Assembly: GCF_000014425.1 (NCBI RefSeq)
Contig: NC_008530.1
Coordinates: forward strand, 1,302,001-1,366,000
Origin: Lactobacillus gasseri ATCC 33323 = JCM 1131
GTDB lineage: Bacteria > Bacillota > Bacilli > Lactobacillales > Lactobacillaceae
Length of the DNA: 64,000 nucleotides
Direction of reading: 5' to 3'
Shown: positions 29,410-39,165 of the stretch, one piece after another
Layout: each line of letters starts with the position of its first letter
Position numbering within the stretch: the first letter of the stretch is position 1
Position numbers and translations under genes: made by a program
Notes under the pieces: model-generated
Database searches by the model: none
What the model saw: the letters and a program-made list of their open reading frames with translations, nothing else
What the model was told of the DNA's origin: nothing

Positions 29410-30075
29410 TTGTCATCAAAACAATTAAATTATTTAACAATTAGTAAAGCTGGTCAGCATGAACTAATTATTAAGAAAAGTAAATTTATTTGTTCTTTAG
29501 CCCGTACTAAAACGGTTGAAGAAGCTCAAGAATTTATTGAGCAAATTTCTAAAAAATATCATGATGCTACTCACAATACTTATGCTTATACTCTTGGATT
29601 AAACGATAACCAAGTTAAAGCAAGTGACAATGGTGAACCTTCAGGAACGGCTGGAATTCCAGAACTTAAGGCTCTACAACTGATGAAGTTAAAAAATGTA
29701 ACAGCAGTTGTCACCCGATATTTTGGCGGAATTAAGCTAGGAGCCGGTGGCTTAATTCGCGCTTATTCTAATTCCGTAACTGAGGCTGCACAAAATATTG
29801 GTGTTGTTAAGTGCGTTATGCAGCAGCGAATTCAATTTTCAATTCCATATAATCGAATTGACGAAATCAATCATTATTTAGAAGAAAATCGAATTTCAAT
29901 CGCTAACCAAGAATATACTACGAATGTCACTATTCAAATTTATCTAGACTTAGATCAAATTCAAAAAGTTGAAGATGACTTAATTAATCTATTATCTGGA
30001 AAAGTAGAATTTAATAAACTAGATCAAAGATTCAACGAAATTCCTGTTACTGATTTCAACTTTCATGAGCAATAA
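29410..30075 (+). CDS. YigZ/IMPACT family protein (UPF0029)
   Basis: A 221-residue cytoplasmic protein of the YigZ/YvyE family. The UPF0029 core shows ASDNGEPSGTAG (about 76-87) and VVTRYFGGIKLGAGGLIRAYS (about 103-123), followed by a small C-terminal alpha-beta domain. Members are linked to translation control (eukaryotic IMPACT) but the bacterial reaction is not established. I chose TTG at 29410 because GGAGG (29398-29402) lies 7 bases upstream, and no ATG follows near it. Its promoter must lie inside the divergent comFA coding region. Confidence 0.88.
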   Translation: MSSKQLNYLTISKAGQHELIIKKSKFICSLARTKTVEEAQEFIEQISKKYHDATHNTYAYTLGLNDNQVKASDNGEPSGTAGIPELKALQLMKLKNVTAVVTRYFGGIKLGAGGLIRAYSNSVTEAAQNIGVVKCVMQQRIQFSIPYNRIDEINHYLEENRISIANQEYTTNVTIQIYLDLDQIQKVEDDLINLLSGKVEFNKLDQRFNEIPVTDFNFHEQ

Positions 30076-30112
30076 AAAAGATTTACGTTAATATCAACGT
30101 AAATCTTTTTTA
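30074..30112. terminator. Bidirectional terminator overlapping the end of tagO
   Basis: A 16-bp perfect stem (AAAAAAGATTTACGTT pairing with its complement around ATATC) runs from the last base of the upstream gene into tagO. Its right arm encodes the last five tagO residues (KKDLR). Confidence 0.85.
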
Positions 30113-31236
30113 TCTGTATTCTTTCTGTTTAATCGTCTAACCTTTACTTCAGGGTCCGCACGTTCCATTTTATTAATAGTTCGTTGCAAGAAATGCAGAA
30201 GCGGCTTATATTTTTCACCCAATAATCCAATAGTCTCAACAAAAAGTTCAACTGCAAACAATAAGCCTAGAATTAATAACCAAATTCCCCATCTAGGTGA
30301 AACTAATGAAAGAAGTGACACAAAAGAAAAAATAAGTGAAATCCCATAAATGGCTAAGACTGTTTGACGGTGTGTCAATCCCATTCGCATTAACTGATGA
30401 TGCAAATGGTGCTTATCAGCCTGAGAAATATTCTTCTTATTCAATTTTCTGCGGATCATTGCATACACTGTATCAGTAATTGGAACACCTAAAATAAGAA
30501 TTGGCACTAATAACGATACAAAAGTTACATTCTTTAGTCCTTTTAAAGAAAAGACCGAAATCATAAAACCAATATACAGCGCACCTGTATCTCCTAAAAA
30601 AATCTTAGCAGGGTGGAAATTATATGGTAGAAATCCTAATAAGCAAGCTGCTAACATAATACACATAATTGGAACATAGTGCTGCCAACTTTTTAGAAAG
30701 AAAAAGCCTACAATTCCCATCGTTACAAGAGAAATCAAAGTAACGCCAGTAGCTAGGCCATCGAGACCATCAATTAGATTAACAGCATTAGTTAAAGCTA
30801 AAATCCAAAAAATCGTCAGGGGAAAACTCCACCAACCTAGTTGAAGATGACCCAATAATGGCAAGCTTAATTCTCTAACTTTAATTCCAGCTAAAAAGTA
30901 CACAACTAGGGACGCTATAAAGATTCCAAACATTTTTTGTCTGGGTTTTAGTTCTAAAATATCGTCAATTAATCCAGTCAAAATGATGACACTAGATGCT
31001 AGTAATACGGAAAAAAGCTCGTGAGTGGGGAAATCTTTCCTCAGCAAAACGAACTCTCCAATATTAAAAGCTACAAAGATCGCTAACCCGCCAATAGTTG
31101 GCATTGGCTTCTTATTAATTCGGCGAGCATTTGGATTATCAACTGCACCTAATACGAAAGCTAATTTTCTAATAAAAGGAGTTATAGCAGCAGTAATAAT
31201 TACTAATAAGAATATTTTTACAATTGTTTGAAACAT
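30094..31236 (-). CDS. tagO: Undecaprenyl-phosphate N-acetylglucosaminyl 1-phosphate transferase
   Basis: A 380-residue polytopic membrane enzyme of the WecA/MraY/TagO family with about 11 transmembrane helices. The loops carry NLIDGLDGLATG near 152 and FLGDTGALYIGF near 211, plus a His-rich HHLHHQLM near 273. It adds GlcNAc-1-phosphate to undecaprenyl phosphate, the first step of wall teichoic acid or exopolysaccharide synthesis. The ribosome site is weak. It stands alone between rny and the YigZ gene. Confidence 0.92.
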   Translation of the reverse strand: MFQTIVKIFLLVIITAAITPFIRKLAFVLGAVDNPNARRINKKPMPTIGGLAIFVAFNIGEFVLLRKDFPTHELFSVLLASSVIILTGLIDDILELKPRQKMFGIFIASLVVYFLAGIKVRELSLPLLGHLQLGWWSFPLTIFWILALTNAVNLIDGLDGLATGVTLISLVTMGIVGFFFLKSWQHYVPIMCIMLAACLLGFLPYNFHPAKIFLGDTGALYIGFMISVFSLKGLKNVTFVSLLVPILILGVPITDTVYAMIRRKLNKKNISQADKHHLHHQLMRMGLTHRQTVLAIYGISLIFSFVSLLSLVSPRWGIWLLILGLLFAVELFVETIGLLGEKYKPLLHFLQRTINKMERADPEVKVRRLNRKNTDKKDLR

Positions 31237-31307
31237 AACAATCTACTTTCTTAAACTTCTTTTTCTCATTATACCTAGACCCCAATCTAAACACAATAAA
31301 GCAATAA

Positions 31308-31338
31308 ACAAAAAAGACGAATCTTAAGATTCGTCTTT
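31308..31338 (-). terminator. Terminator of rny
   Basis: A 26-base perfect palindrome (31313-31338) includes the rny stop codon and is followed by TTTTTTG on the minus strand. Confidence 0.85.
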
Positions 31339-32959
31339 ATTTTGCTATTGCAACAGCACGTTTTTCTCGAATAACTGTAACTTTAATGTTACCAGGATAT
31401 TCCATATCTTGTTCAATTTGGTTTTTAATGTCATGAGCAAGAATAGTAGTTCGAGCATCCGAAATTTTATCAGGCTCGACCATCACTCTTATTTCACGAC
31501 CTGCTTGAATTGCATATGCTTGCTTTACACCAATATGTCCTTTAGCTATTGTTTCCAGTTGCTCTAAACGACGAATATAATTTTCTAGGGATTCGCTTCT
31601 AGCGCCTGGACGAGCTGAAGAAATTGTATCAGCAGCCACAACTAGTTCTGCAATAAATGATAATTTAGGAACATCATCGTGGTGAGCAGCAATCGCATTC
31701 ACAACCAAATCTGGTTCATGATACTTCCGTGCAAGTTCAACACCAATTTCTACATGGGATCCTTCAATTTCATGATCAATTGATTTCCCAATATCGTGTA
31801 ATAATCCCGCGCGTACCGCTATTTTTTCGTCTAAACCAAGTTCAGCAGCCATAACACCAGTTAATTTACCCACCTCAATAGAATGAGATAAAACATTTTG
31901 TCCATAAGACGTACGATACTTTAAGCGTCCCAAAATTTTTACTAATTCTGGATGCATCTTATGAATTCCAAGCTCCATTAAAGCGCTCTCTCCAGCTTCG
32001 TAAATATCATCATTCACTTCTTTACGAGCTCGATCAACCATTTCTTCAATCCGTGCTGGGTGAATCCGGCCATCCTTAATCAAACGCTCTAATGCTCTTT
32101 TCGCAATTTCACGTCTAATTGGATCAAAACCACTTAAGACCACTACATCCGGTGTATCATCAATAATCACATCTACACCAGTTAAAGCCTCAAATGAGCG
32201 AATATTCCTACCTTCACGACCGATGATACGACCTTTCATATCATCGTTTGGTAAATTAACTACTGAAACAGTCTTTTCAGAAACTGTATCAGCTGCACTA
32301 CTTTGAATTGCATCGACAATTACTTTACGAGCAAAATGATCTGCTTTTGCCTTAGCAAGTTGATTACTTTCTTCAATCATTTCTGCTCTCTCTTTAACCA
32401 ATTGGTCAGAAAGCTTATCTAAAACGATCTTTTTAGCATCTTCTTGACTTAACTCTGCAACTTCATAGAGCTTCTGCTCTCGCTCGGTCACTAATTGATC
32501 AGCTCTTTTTTCTTTTTCTAAAACTTGAGCCTGCAATTTTTTAATTTGGTTTTCCTTTTGTGTGAGTTGTGAATCTTTTTGATCCAACAAACTATCTTTA
32601 TGATCAATAGCATCTTCACGTTGCAGTAAGCGATTTTCTTGTCGAGAAACTTCTTGTCGCCGCTCATTCAATTCATTATCTACTCTTTCACGATAATGAT
32701 GAATTTCTTCTTGGGCTTCCAAGATTTTCTCTTTTTTCGCATCAGCTGCGGCTTTCTTCATTGCTTCTTGTTGAGAAGCAAGATCAGCCTCTACAGCTTT
32801 AGCCTTACTTTCTGCATCTGCCAAGATGTGTTTTGCATCATGGGCTGCATTCTGAGCTTGAGTCTCCCATTTATTCTTACGAAGACTATAACCCGCACAA
32901 CCTCCAACTAAGACAGAAACAATAGCGACAGCAACAGGAACTAAAATTGTATTTATCAT
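31337..32959 (-). CDS. rny: Ribonuclease Y
   Basis: The 540-residue membrane-anchored endoribonuclease that starts mRNA decay in Firmicutes. It has an N-terminal transmembrane helix (about 4-24), a long coiled coil (about 30-200), a KH RNA-binding domain (about 230-290, with [14 protein letters not shown]) and an HD domain (about 350-450, with [10 protein letters not shown]). It lies downstream of recA after a terminator, as in Bacillus. Confidence 0.97.
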   Translation of the reverse strand: MINTILVPVAVAIVSVLVGGCAGYSLRKNKWETQAQNAAHDAKHILADAESKAKAVEADLASQQEAMKKAAADAKKEKILEAQEEIHHYRERVDNELNERRQEVSRQENRLLQREDAIDHKDSLLDQKDSQLTQKENQIKKLQAQVLEKEKRADQLVTEREQKLYEVAELSQEDAKKIVLDKLSDQLVKERAEMIEESNQLAKAKADHFARKVIVDAIQSSAADTVSEKTVSVVNLPNDDMKGRIIGREGRNIRSFEALTGVDVIIDDTPDVVVLSGFDPIRREIAKRALERLIKDGRIHPARIEEMVDRARKEVNDDIYEAGESALMELGIHKMHPELVKILGRLKYRTSYGQNVLSHSIEVGKLTGVMAAELGLDEKIAVRAGLLHDIGKSIDHEIEGSHVEIGVELARKYHEPDLVVNAIAAHHDDVPKLSFIAELVVAADTISSARPGARSESLENYIRRLEQLETIAKGHIGVKQAYAIQAGREIRVMVEPDKISDARTTILAHDIKNQIEQDMEYPGNIKVTVIREKRAVAIAK

Positions 32960-33040
32960 ATCTTTTACTATCGCCTTTTTTATAGAATTATTTCACACAT
33001 TATTAATAATAAAAGTATCCGGAAGTGATGTCAATCATAC

Positions 33041-33070
33041 AAAAAACCTTGACTTTTAAAAGCCAAGGTT
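33041..33070 (-). terminator. Terminator of recA
   Basis: AACCTTGACTTTT (33045-33057) pairs with its near-complement (33058-33070, one wobble) and is followed on the minus strand by TTTTTTG. Confidence 0.82.
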
Positions 33071-33086
33071 TAATTGTATTTGTTTA

Positions 33087-34181
33087 CTAGTTTTTTTTGC
33101 TTTTCTCATTGGAAGCATCATCTTTTGCGGCTGCTGCTTCCTTCTCCTGCTTTATTTTTTCGGGGTTTTCACGTTCTTCAATAGCTTTAGCATCAATTCC
33201 ATATGCTTTACGTACTTTTTCTTTCACTTCATCGTACACATCTGGGTGCTCTTCAAGATACTGCTTAGCATTCTCACGCCCTTGACCAATTCGATCATCA
33301 CCATATGAATACCAAGAACCAGCTTTCTTAATGATATCCTTGTCAGCAGCCATATCAATCAATTCACCAGTTTGAGAAATTCCTTTACCGTACATGATAT
33401 CAACTTCTGCCACTTTAAATGGTGGAGCAACCTTGTTCTTAACAACCTTTAGCTTAACGCGGTTACCAATTACATCAGATCCTTGCTTGATCTGTTCCGC
33501 ACGACGAACTTCTAATCGAATAGTAGAATAGAACTTTAAAGCACGACCACCAGGGGTAGTTTCTGGATTTCCAAACATAACACCAACTTTTTCACGAATT
33601 TGGTTAATGAAAACAGCAATTGTCTTCGTTTTAGAAATATTTCCAGAAAGTTTACGCAAGGCCTGACTCATTAATCTTGCCTGTAAACCAACATGAGAGT
33701 CTCCCATATCTCCATCAATTTCAGCCCGTGGTACCAAAGCAGCAACTGAATCCACAACCAAAATATCAATTGCACCACTGGCAATCAAAGTATCTGCAAT
33801 TTGCAAACCTTCTTCACCAGTATTTGGTTGAGATAAAATTAATGAATCAATATCTACACCTAACGCCTCAGCATAAGCTGGATCCATAGCATTTTCAGCA
33901 TCAATGTATGCAGCTGTTCCTCCACGTTTTTGGACTTCTGCAACAGCGTGAAGTGCTACAGTGGTTTTACCAGAACTTTCTGGTCCATATACTTCAATAA
34001 TTCGTCCACGTGGATAACCACCAACTCCAAGAGCAGCATCCAAAGCTAGTGAACCGGAAGGAATAGTGGAAATTTGAGTGTCTACTTTTTCACCCATACG
34101 CATAACTGCGCCTTTTCCAAAGTCTTTTTCAATCTTCTTTAAGGCAATATCTAAGGCCTTCTTTTTATCATCTTTAGCCAA
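33087..34181 (-). CDS. recA: Recombinase RecA
   Basis: The 364-residue strand-exchange protein and SOS co-protease. Walker A GPESSGKT is at 66-73, with the family signature [14 protein letters not shown] near 215 and an acidic/lysine-rich C-terminal tail. It acts in recombination repair, LexA cleavage and integration of DNA taken up by competence. It has its own promoter with a LexA-type box. Unlike in many Firmicutes, cinA does not lie between pgsA and recA. Confidence 0.98.
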   Translation of the reverse strand: MAKDDKKKALDIALKKIEKDFGKGAVMRMGEKVDTQISTIPSGSLALDAALGVGGYPRGRIIEVYGPESSGKTTVALHAVAEVQKRGGTAAYIDAENAMDPAYAEALGVDIDSLILSQPNTGEEGLQIADTLIASGAIDILVVDSVAALVPRAEIDGDMGDSHVGLQARLMSQALRKLSGNISKTKTIAVFINQIREKVGVMFGNPETTPGGRALKFYSTIRLEVRRAEQIKQGSDVIGNRVKLKVVKNKVAPPFKVAEVDIMYGKGISQTGELIDMAADKDIIKKAGSWYSYGDDRIGQGRENAKQYLEEHPDVYDEVKEKVRKAYGIDAKAIEERENPEKIKQEKEAAAAKDDASNEKSKKN

Positions 34182-34247
34182 ATCTCTTCCTCCTTATTCA
34201 TTTACAATAATTATACTTGGTTTGACTACCTAAAAGCAAGAGAAATA

Positions 34248-34293
34248 CGAACTGACGTTCAATTATTATATTCCTCTAATTTTTATTACGCAA
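34248..34293 (-). promoter_or_regulatory. recA promoter with SOS box
   Basis: The minus strand reads TTGCGT (34293-34288), 17 bases, TATAAT (34270-34265), a good sigma-A promoter. Just downstream, CGAACTGACGTTCA (34248-34261) contains the LexA core GAAC-N4-GTTC over the expected transcript start. Confidence 0.82.
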
Positions 34294-34311
34294 AGTAACT
34301 TTATTTTTTTC

Positions 34312-34339
34312 AAAAAAAAGAAGCATCTCTGCTTCTTTT
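34312..34339 (-). terminator. Terminator after pgsA
   Basis: AAAAGAAGCA (34316-34325) and TGCTTCTTTT (34330-34339) form a 10-bp stem with a 4-base loop; T residues follow on the minus strand. It ends the long ftsK-pgsA gene group. Confidence 0.85.
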
Positions 34340-34343
34340 CGTT

Positions 34344-34907
34344 TTAAATTTCGCCTTTAAATACATCGCCACTTTGCTTAAAGTAATCATAACCTGAATA
34401 GATTGTAAAGATTAAGCAAATATACAATAAAATAGTACCGATGAAGTAAACATCACCAAGCAATAGGAAAATAATAGACAACATTTGCGTAGTTGTTTTA
34501 ATCTTACCTGGCATTTTAGCTGCTAAAACTTGACCTTTATTCTCAGCCAAAATCAAGCGCAAACCAGTAACAGCTAACTCGCGGCAAACAATAATAGCCA
34601 CTACCCATGCAGGAGCTAGATTTAAAGAAATTAAAAATACAAAAGCAGTCATTGTTAGCATCTTATCTGCTAATGGGTCAGCAAATTTTCCAAAATTGGT
34701 AACCAAATTTCTAGAACGAGCGATATGTCCATCTAAAAAGTCAGTTATTGATGCCACTGCAAAAATCACTGCAGCTAATACATGAGACCAGTAAATATGT
34801 GCACCTAAAATAGTTGCACCACCAGCAGGCCAGTTAAAGATTAAAACTAGCATAAAAACTGGAATCATAAAAATTCTAAACATAGTTAATTTATTTGGTA
34901 AATTCAT
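34344..34907 (-). CDS. pgsA: CDP-diacylglycerol--glycerol-3-phosphate 3-phosphatidyltransferase
   Basis: A 187-residue membrane enzyme that makes phosphatidylglycerol phosphate. The CDP-alcohol phosphotransferase motif D-G-x2-A-R-x8-G-x3-D-x3-D is visible as DGHIARSRNLVTNFGKFADPLAD (about 63-85). Four to five transmembrane helices are present. It overlaps the RodZ-like gene stop by one base and is the last gene of the group. Confidence 0.95.
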   Translation of the reverse strand: MNLPNKLTMFRIFMIPVFMLVLIFNWPAGGATILGAHIYWSHVLAAVIFAVASITDFLDGHIARSRNLVTNFGKFADPLADKMLTMTAFVFLISLNLAPAWVVAIIVCRELAVTGLRLILAENKGQVLAAKMPGKIKTTTQMLSIIFLLLGDVYFIGTILLYICLIFTIYSGYDYFKQSGDVFKGEI

Positions 34908-35929
34908 TAACGGTTACTTTGACCTCCATTATTTTGATTGGTATTCGTTTGCCCTTGAGTGTTTTGAGTGTTTTGAGTACCTTGTCTATTTTGCGTATTT
35001 TGATTTTGTTGTGTTTGTGTATTCACATTATTAGTAGAACTTTGGCTAGTAGAACTACTTTGCTGAGTATTAGTACTTTGACTATTTTGTCCAGTAAAAG
35101 TAAATCTTATAGTCATTGGTGAAGCAGGATTAGTCGAATTACGTGCATTCACCTTCTTACCAGCTAAAGTTAAAGTAGTCGAAACGCTATTACCCATTTG
35201 TACAGAAACATTATTTACATTCTGCGGTAATTGAATTGAATGCTTACCACTTGCCTTTAATGTTCCTTGCCAAACTGAAGAACCATTAACTAAAATTTGT
35301 GCCCAAACTTCATTCTTAGTCGTTCCTAAAGTTAAAGTACGGTCATTCTTCATTCCGCTAACTCGATAACTATTATTACCTAAACTAACAATTTTAACTT
35401 CTGAAGTCTTAGCTTTTGGAGTTGATTTCTTCTTTGATGAAGTTTTAGATTTTGAAGATTTAATACGAGAAGAAGAAACAGTTACATTCTCAGCTTGATT
35501 TGCTGATTGTTGATTAGTTCCAGTAAAGAAACGAGTATAAACAATATAAACTACTAAAATTACTAAAACAACACCAACTACGGTTGCAATCTGAGGCAAG
35601 TAACTACGCCACATCCCTTTACGACTATTTGTAGTTTCTTTAATTTTTTCACTTTTATTGTCGATGGAATTTTCAACGTATTCTTCAGGCTTTGCTTCAG
35701 GAACCTCTGATTTATAGTCCGCTAATAGTTCTTTACCATTAAGACCAACTACATCGGCAAATTGTCTAATAAAGGCTCTAACATAAAAATCTCCTGGCAA
35801 TTGATCAAAATCATTATTTTCAATTGCTGTAAGATATCTACGCTGGATCTTTGTTATTTTTTCAACATCTTCAATTGACATGCCCTTTGCCTTACGAGCA
35901 CTGCGTAATTTATCTCCAATATCTGCCAT
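34907..35929 (-). CDS. rodZ: RodZ-like protein with helix-turn-helix and extracellular domain
   Basis: A 340-residue bitopic protein. Residues 1-70 form a helix-turn-helix (GDKLRSARKAKGMSIEDVEK), 112-134 a transmembrane helix, about 140-175 a Ser/Lys linker, about 175-275 a DUF4115-like domain, and 280-340 a Gln/Asn/Thr/Ser-only tail. RodZ links MreB to the membrane in rods; here the family is clear but the partner is not shown. In Bacillus the same neighbourhood (ymfM) precedes pgsA. Confidence 0.88.
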   Translation of the reverse strand: MADIGDKLRSARKAKGMSIEDVEKITKIQRRYLTAIENNDFDQLPGDFYVRAFIRQFADVVGLNGKELLADYKSEVPEAKPEEYVENSIDNKSEKIKETTNSRKGMWRSYLPQIATVVGVVLVILVVYIVYTRFFTGTNQQSANQAENVTVSSSRIKSSKSKTSSKKKSTPKAKTSEVKIVSLGNNSYRVSGMKNDRTLTLGTTKNEVWAQILVNGSSVWQGTLKASGKHSIQLPQNVNNVSVQMGNSVSTTLTLAGKKVNARNSTNPASPMTIRFTFTGQNSQSTNTQQSSSTSQSSTNNVNTQTQQNQNTQNRQGTQNTQNTQGQTNTNQNNGGQSNR

Positions 35930-35987
35930 AATATCCTCTCAACTTTTTGCAATAATTCAAATATGAGTATACCAAACTAATCAACCA

Positions 35988-36716
35988 TTAAACAAGCCAG
36001 CCACCATCAACATAAATAGTTTGACCAGTCAAATAATCTGACCGTTCATCAAGTAAGCTTTCTACCCAAAAGACGATATCTCTAGGTTTAGCTAATCTCC
36101 CGGCAGGAATTTCATTTTTTACTTCGTTTAAAGTTTCTGCGTCAAAAATTGCGTTCATTGGTGTATCAACTGCCCCAGGAGCAATTACATTTACTGTTAA
36201 ATGAGCTGATGCAACTTCTCGTGCATATCCTTGCGCAAAGCTAGATAAACCACCCTTGCTGGCACTATACACGCTCTCTAACGCACTTGCTTGGCCACCA
36301 TATACCGAACCAATAAAGATGATACGTCCATGTTTTCTTTTTAAAAGCTGTGATTCTAAAAGAGAAGTGATCTTTATTGGCGCTAATAAATTAATTTGCA
36401 TAATTTTTTCTATTTGAGTTAATTCTTGACTACCAAGGAATTGGTAATTAGTTATTCCTTGAGTAAAAATAGCAGCACTTATTGGTAAAAGGCTTGCAAT
36501 GGTAGTTTTAATTACTTTATCTTCAGCCAAGAAATCTAACTTTAAAGGAAAAAATTCTTGATTTGGATACTTATCAATAAATTCTGCTACCATTTTTTCA
36601 GCTTCTTGACTGCTATGATTAAAGTGGATGTATAAAGACCAACCTTTTGCAGCAAGGTGGGCTGCAATGGCCTTGCCAATTCCTCCTGTTGCGCCAAAAA
36701 CTATTGCACGTTTCAT
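35988..36716 (-). CDS. ymfI: SDR-family oxidoreductase (YmfI-type)
   Basis: A 242-residue short-chain dehydrogenase/reductase. NAD(P)-binding GATGGIGKA is at 8-16, the active site is Ser in GSVYGG near 138 with YSASK near 152-156, and the C-terminus ends IYVDGGW. It resembles FabG-like 3-oxoacyl reductases, but its place after ymfH points to the YmfI orthologue of unknown substrate. It starts one base before the ymfH end. Confidence 0.88.
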   Translation of the reverse strand: MKRAIVFGATGGIGKAIAAHLAAKGWSLYIHFNHSSQEAEKMVAEFIDKYPNQEFFPLKLDFLAEDKVIKTTIASLLPISAAIFTQGITNYQFLGSQELTQIEKIMQINLLAPIKITSLLESQLLKRKHGRIIFIGSVYGGQASALESVYSASKGGLSSFAQGYAREVASAHLTVNVIAPGAVDTPMNAIFDAETLNEVKNEIPAGRLAKPRDIVFWVESLLDERSDYLTGQTIYVDGGWLV

Positions 36717-37952
36717 TTAATTAGCTTCCTCTTTACCTTTTAAAATTGTAGTAAATATATCACTTTTAGCCAAAATATTATCAATTGCTGTATAAAATTC
36801 ACTAAAACTTAAGGATTGAATTACGTAAGCAGCAGTATTGAAGTCTTCATTTTCTAGGCCATATTCAGCTTCTTCAATTGCCACTGTGCTTAAATCATCA
36901 AATTCTCTGATTGTCTGCGCTAAAGCCTCTTTCTTTTGAAATACAAATGCCTCTTTTGTTATTGGAACTTCGAGAAGCTGACTCTTGATATTTTCTAAAA
37001 ATAAATCCGGTTTATTTGAAGCACCGATAATCGTAGCGAAATTTCCTTCAGTAGTATAAGAAACTTGAAGCTCCATTGGAGAATTTAAAATTCCTTGTTT
37101 TTGCATTCTTTCAAACCAGGGACTGGTTACTCCCAACTTAGCTTGAAGCATCATTTCAAAAATTGTTTGTGCTGTACTATTTTTTAGATCGACTTTTTCA
37201 AAGTCAGGCAGTCTGATCCCTATACCAACACGTGAAGTAGCCAAATCAGATTCAATAATAGTATTATGCTGCTTTTGTGGACTCACCAAAGTTAATTTCT
37301 TGGGTGCAACTTTTTTAGAAATCAAATATTTGCTCTCAAGTTTTCCTACTTCACGCAGAACTTCTTTTGTTTGATTTTCACTAAATCCACCACATGCGAC
37401 GAATTCCATTCGACCACTAATATAATTATTGTCATAAATTTCTTGTAAAATTTCTGGCGTCATCTTTTTTAAACTAGCTTTGGTACCAGTTAAATCCTCC
37501 GCCAAATTTGTCTTAGGGAACATCATCTGCATCAGTTCATAATTTACTTGCCAATTCGGATCGTCCTGATACATCGCTAATTCTTGAGCAATAATCTTGG
37601 CTTCTTTAGTAACATTGCTTTTAGTAAAATGTGTCGTCCCTACCAATTCAAAAATCAGTGGCAATACTTGTCGCCAATGTTCAGTAAAGCTGGCATAAAA
37701 CATCGTTTCGTTATACGTAGTAAACGCATTAGTAGAAGCACCAACCGCCTCAAAGCGCTGCGATATGTCTCCATTCTTTTTGGTAAATAATTTATGTTCC
37801 AAAAAATGAGCTCCACCGCACAATTTCTGAGGATCACTTCCACCAAAATCCACAATGATTCCCATAAATTTTTGTGCAAATAATGGCCTTCTAATTACTT
37901 TTGCTCGAAATCCAGACTTATATTCTCTGGTAGTTACATCTAATTTTTTCAT
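36717..37952 (-). CDS. ymfH: M16-family peptidase, catalytic subunit (YmfH)
   Basis: A 411-residue M16 metallopeptidase-like protein. The zinc motif HxxEH is intact as HFLEH (about residues 44-48), followed by the M16 fold. It pairs with the neighbour YmfF, which lacks the motif, as in mitochondrial processing peptidase-like heterodimers; its substrate is unknown. I chose ATG at 37952, which overlaps the ymfF TGA in ATGA; a TTG at 37961 is less likely. Confidence 0.9.
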   Translation of the reverse strand: MKKLDVTTREYKSGFRAKVIRRPLFAQKFMGIIVDFGGSDPQKLCGGAHFLEHKLFTKKNGDISQRFEAVGASTNAFTTYNETMFYASFTEHWRQVLPLIFELVGTTHFTKSNVTKEAKIIAQELAMYQDDPNWQVNYELMQMMFPKTNLAEDLTGTKASLKKMTPEILQEIYDNNYISGRMEFVACGGFSENQTKEVLREVGKLESKYLISKKVAPKKLTLVSPQKQHNTIIESDLATSRVGIGIRLPDFEKVDLKNSTAQTIFEMMLQAKLGVTSPWFERMQKQGILNSPMELQVSYTTEGNFATIIGASNKPDLFLENIKSQLLEVPITKEAFVFQKKEALAQTIREFDDLSTVAIEEAEYGLENEDFNTAAYVIQSLSFSEFYTAIDNILAKSDIFTTILKGKEEAN

Positions 37953-39163
37953 TTTAAACAATAGCTTTCATTAAAGTACAATTTTTGACTAAACTCGATT
38001 AACTTATCCATTTTAAATTGCTTAACGTCATTAATTCGTTGTTCAAAAGTATAATCGCGACCTCTTAAAGCATTTGCCAGCATTTGAATTAAAATTAAAT
38101 CTTGTCGATCAGCACTTATTTGATAATTACGCTTCAAAGCAGCTTTAGCTTTATTAAAGACATCTTCATCTACTTTTCCTGCTTGAACTGCTCCTACGCC
38201 ACTTTTAATTGCCTTAGAAGCGACTGCAATTTTATCTTTAGAAATTCCTGTACTAATTAAAAAAAGCGAATTATTAACATAATTAGTTGCATCAATTGCA
38301 TACGCTGCTCCTAGTTTTTTTCTAACCTCAGTAAACAGTTTAGATGACTCATCCCCAGCAAGATATTCTCCTAAAAATAAACCACCAAATTGCTTGAAAT
38401 ACACCGGCAACGACTGATCATAGCCGTAACCAATCAAAAGTTGTGCCTGCTCACTCTTAAATTGCACTTCTTTTTCTATTGGATCTTCTATAGTTGATAG
38501 AGACAAGGTTGGCACAACGAAATCGTCAAAATAACCAGGCCAATCAATTCGATTTTGAACTAAATCAGTTAAACTGTCAGGATCTTGTGCTTGCCCCAAA
38601 CAAAAAGCAGGCGCATTTTTTAGTGTATTAAAGAATGACTTAATTTCTTCTAAACTAACATTTTTTAATGTTTTTTCATCGCCAAAAACACTATCTTGAT
38701 AATTAGGAGTATTTCGATACCAAGTATTGAAAAAGCCATTTAAAGCAAAGTTTGCAGGTAGTTCATAATATTGTTTTCTTTCCTGTTCAAGCTGTCTTTT
38801 GGCTAACTCTAATAATTGACCATCAAAAAGTGGTTCCTTTACCACCTTAAAAAAGGCATCCATTACTATCTGATAATTATAATCTGGGTCAAGAATTTCA
38901 CGAGGCTCAACAAAATTTATAGTGTAAAAAACTACAATTTGATTTCCAAATACTTCAGGAAAAATTTGTAAACTCGCATTATATAGATTAGAAAAAGTCC
39001 TTGCCTGAATATTTATCCCTGGAAAACTTTTACTAGCATTACTCTGCATACAGGCTAAAATATTCGCCAAAGCTAATGTTTTCTTATCTAAAGGCAAACG
39101 CAAAAAACAGCCTAAAGTGGCTGTTTTAAATTTTAAATTATGGTCAATTCTAATATTCGTCAT
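37949..39163 (-). CDS. ymfF: M16-family peptidase-like protein without active site (YmfF)
   Basis: A 404-residue M16-fold protein. No HxxEH is present in the N-terminal domain, so it should be the non-catalytic partner of YmfH. The C-terminal domain (about 220-400) keeps M16 sequence such as ESSKLFTEVRKKLGAAYAID. It ends in TGA shared with the ymfH ATG and starts 3 bases after ftsK. Confidence 0.88.
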   Translation of the reverse strand: MTNIRIDHNLKFKTATLGCFLRLPLDKKTLALANILACMQSNASKSFPGINIQARTFSNLYNASLQIFPEVFGNQIVVFYTINFVEPREILDPDYNYQIVMDAFFKVVKEPLFDGQLLELAKRQLEQERKQYYELPANFALNGFFNTWYRNTPNYQDSVFGDEKTLKNVSLEEIKSFFNTLKNAPAFCLGQAQDPDSLTDLVQNRIDWPGYFDDFVVPTLSLSTIEDPIEKEVQFKSEQAQLLIGYGYDQSLPVYFKQFGGLFLGEYLAGDESSKLFTEVRKKLGAAYAIDATNYVNNSLFLISTGISKDKIAVASKAIKSGVGAVQAGKVDEDVFNKAKAALKRNYQISADRQDLILIQMLANALRGRDYTFEQRINDVKQFKMDKLIEFSQKLYFNESYCLK

Positions 39164-39165
39164 AA

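Noticed and set aside
34287-34292. TGCGTA upstream of recA as a third competence box
   Set aside because: It coincides with the TTGCGT -35 of a normal sigma-A promoter at 17-base spacing and is over 100 bases from the start, so the sigma-A reading is simpler.
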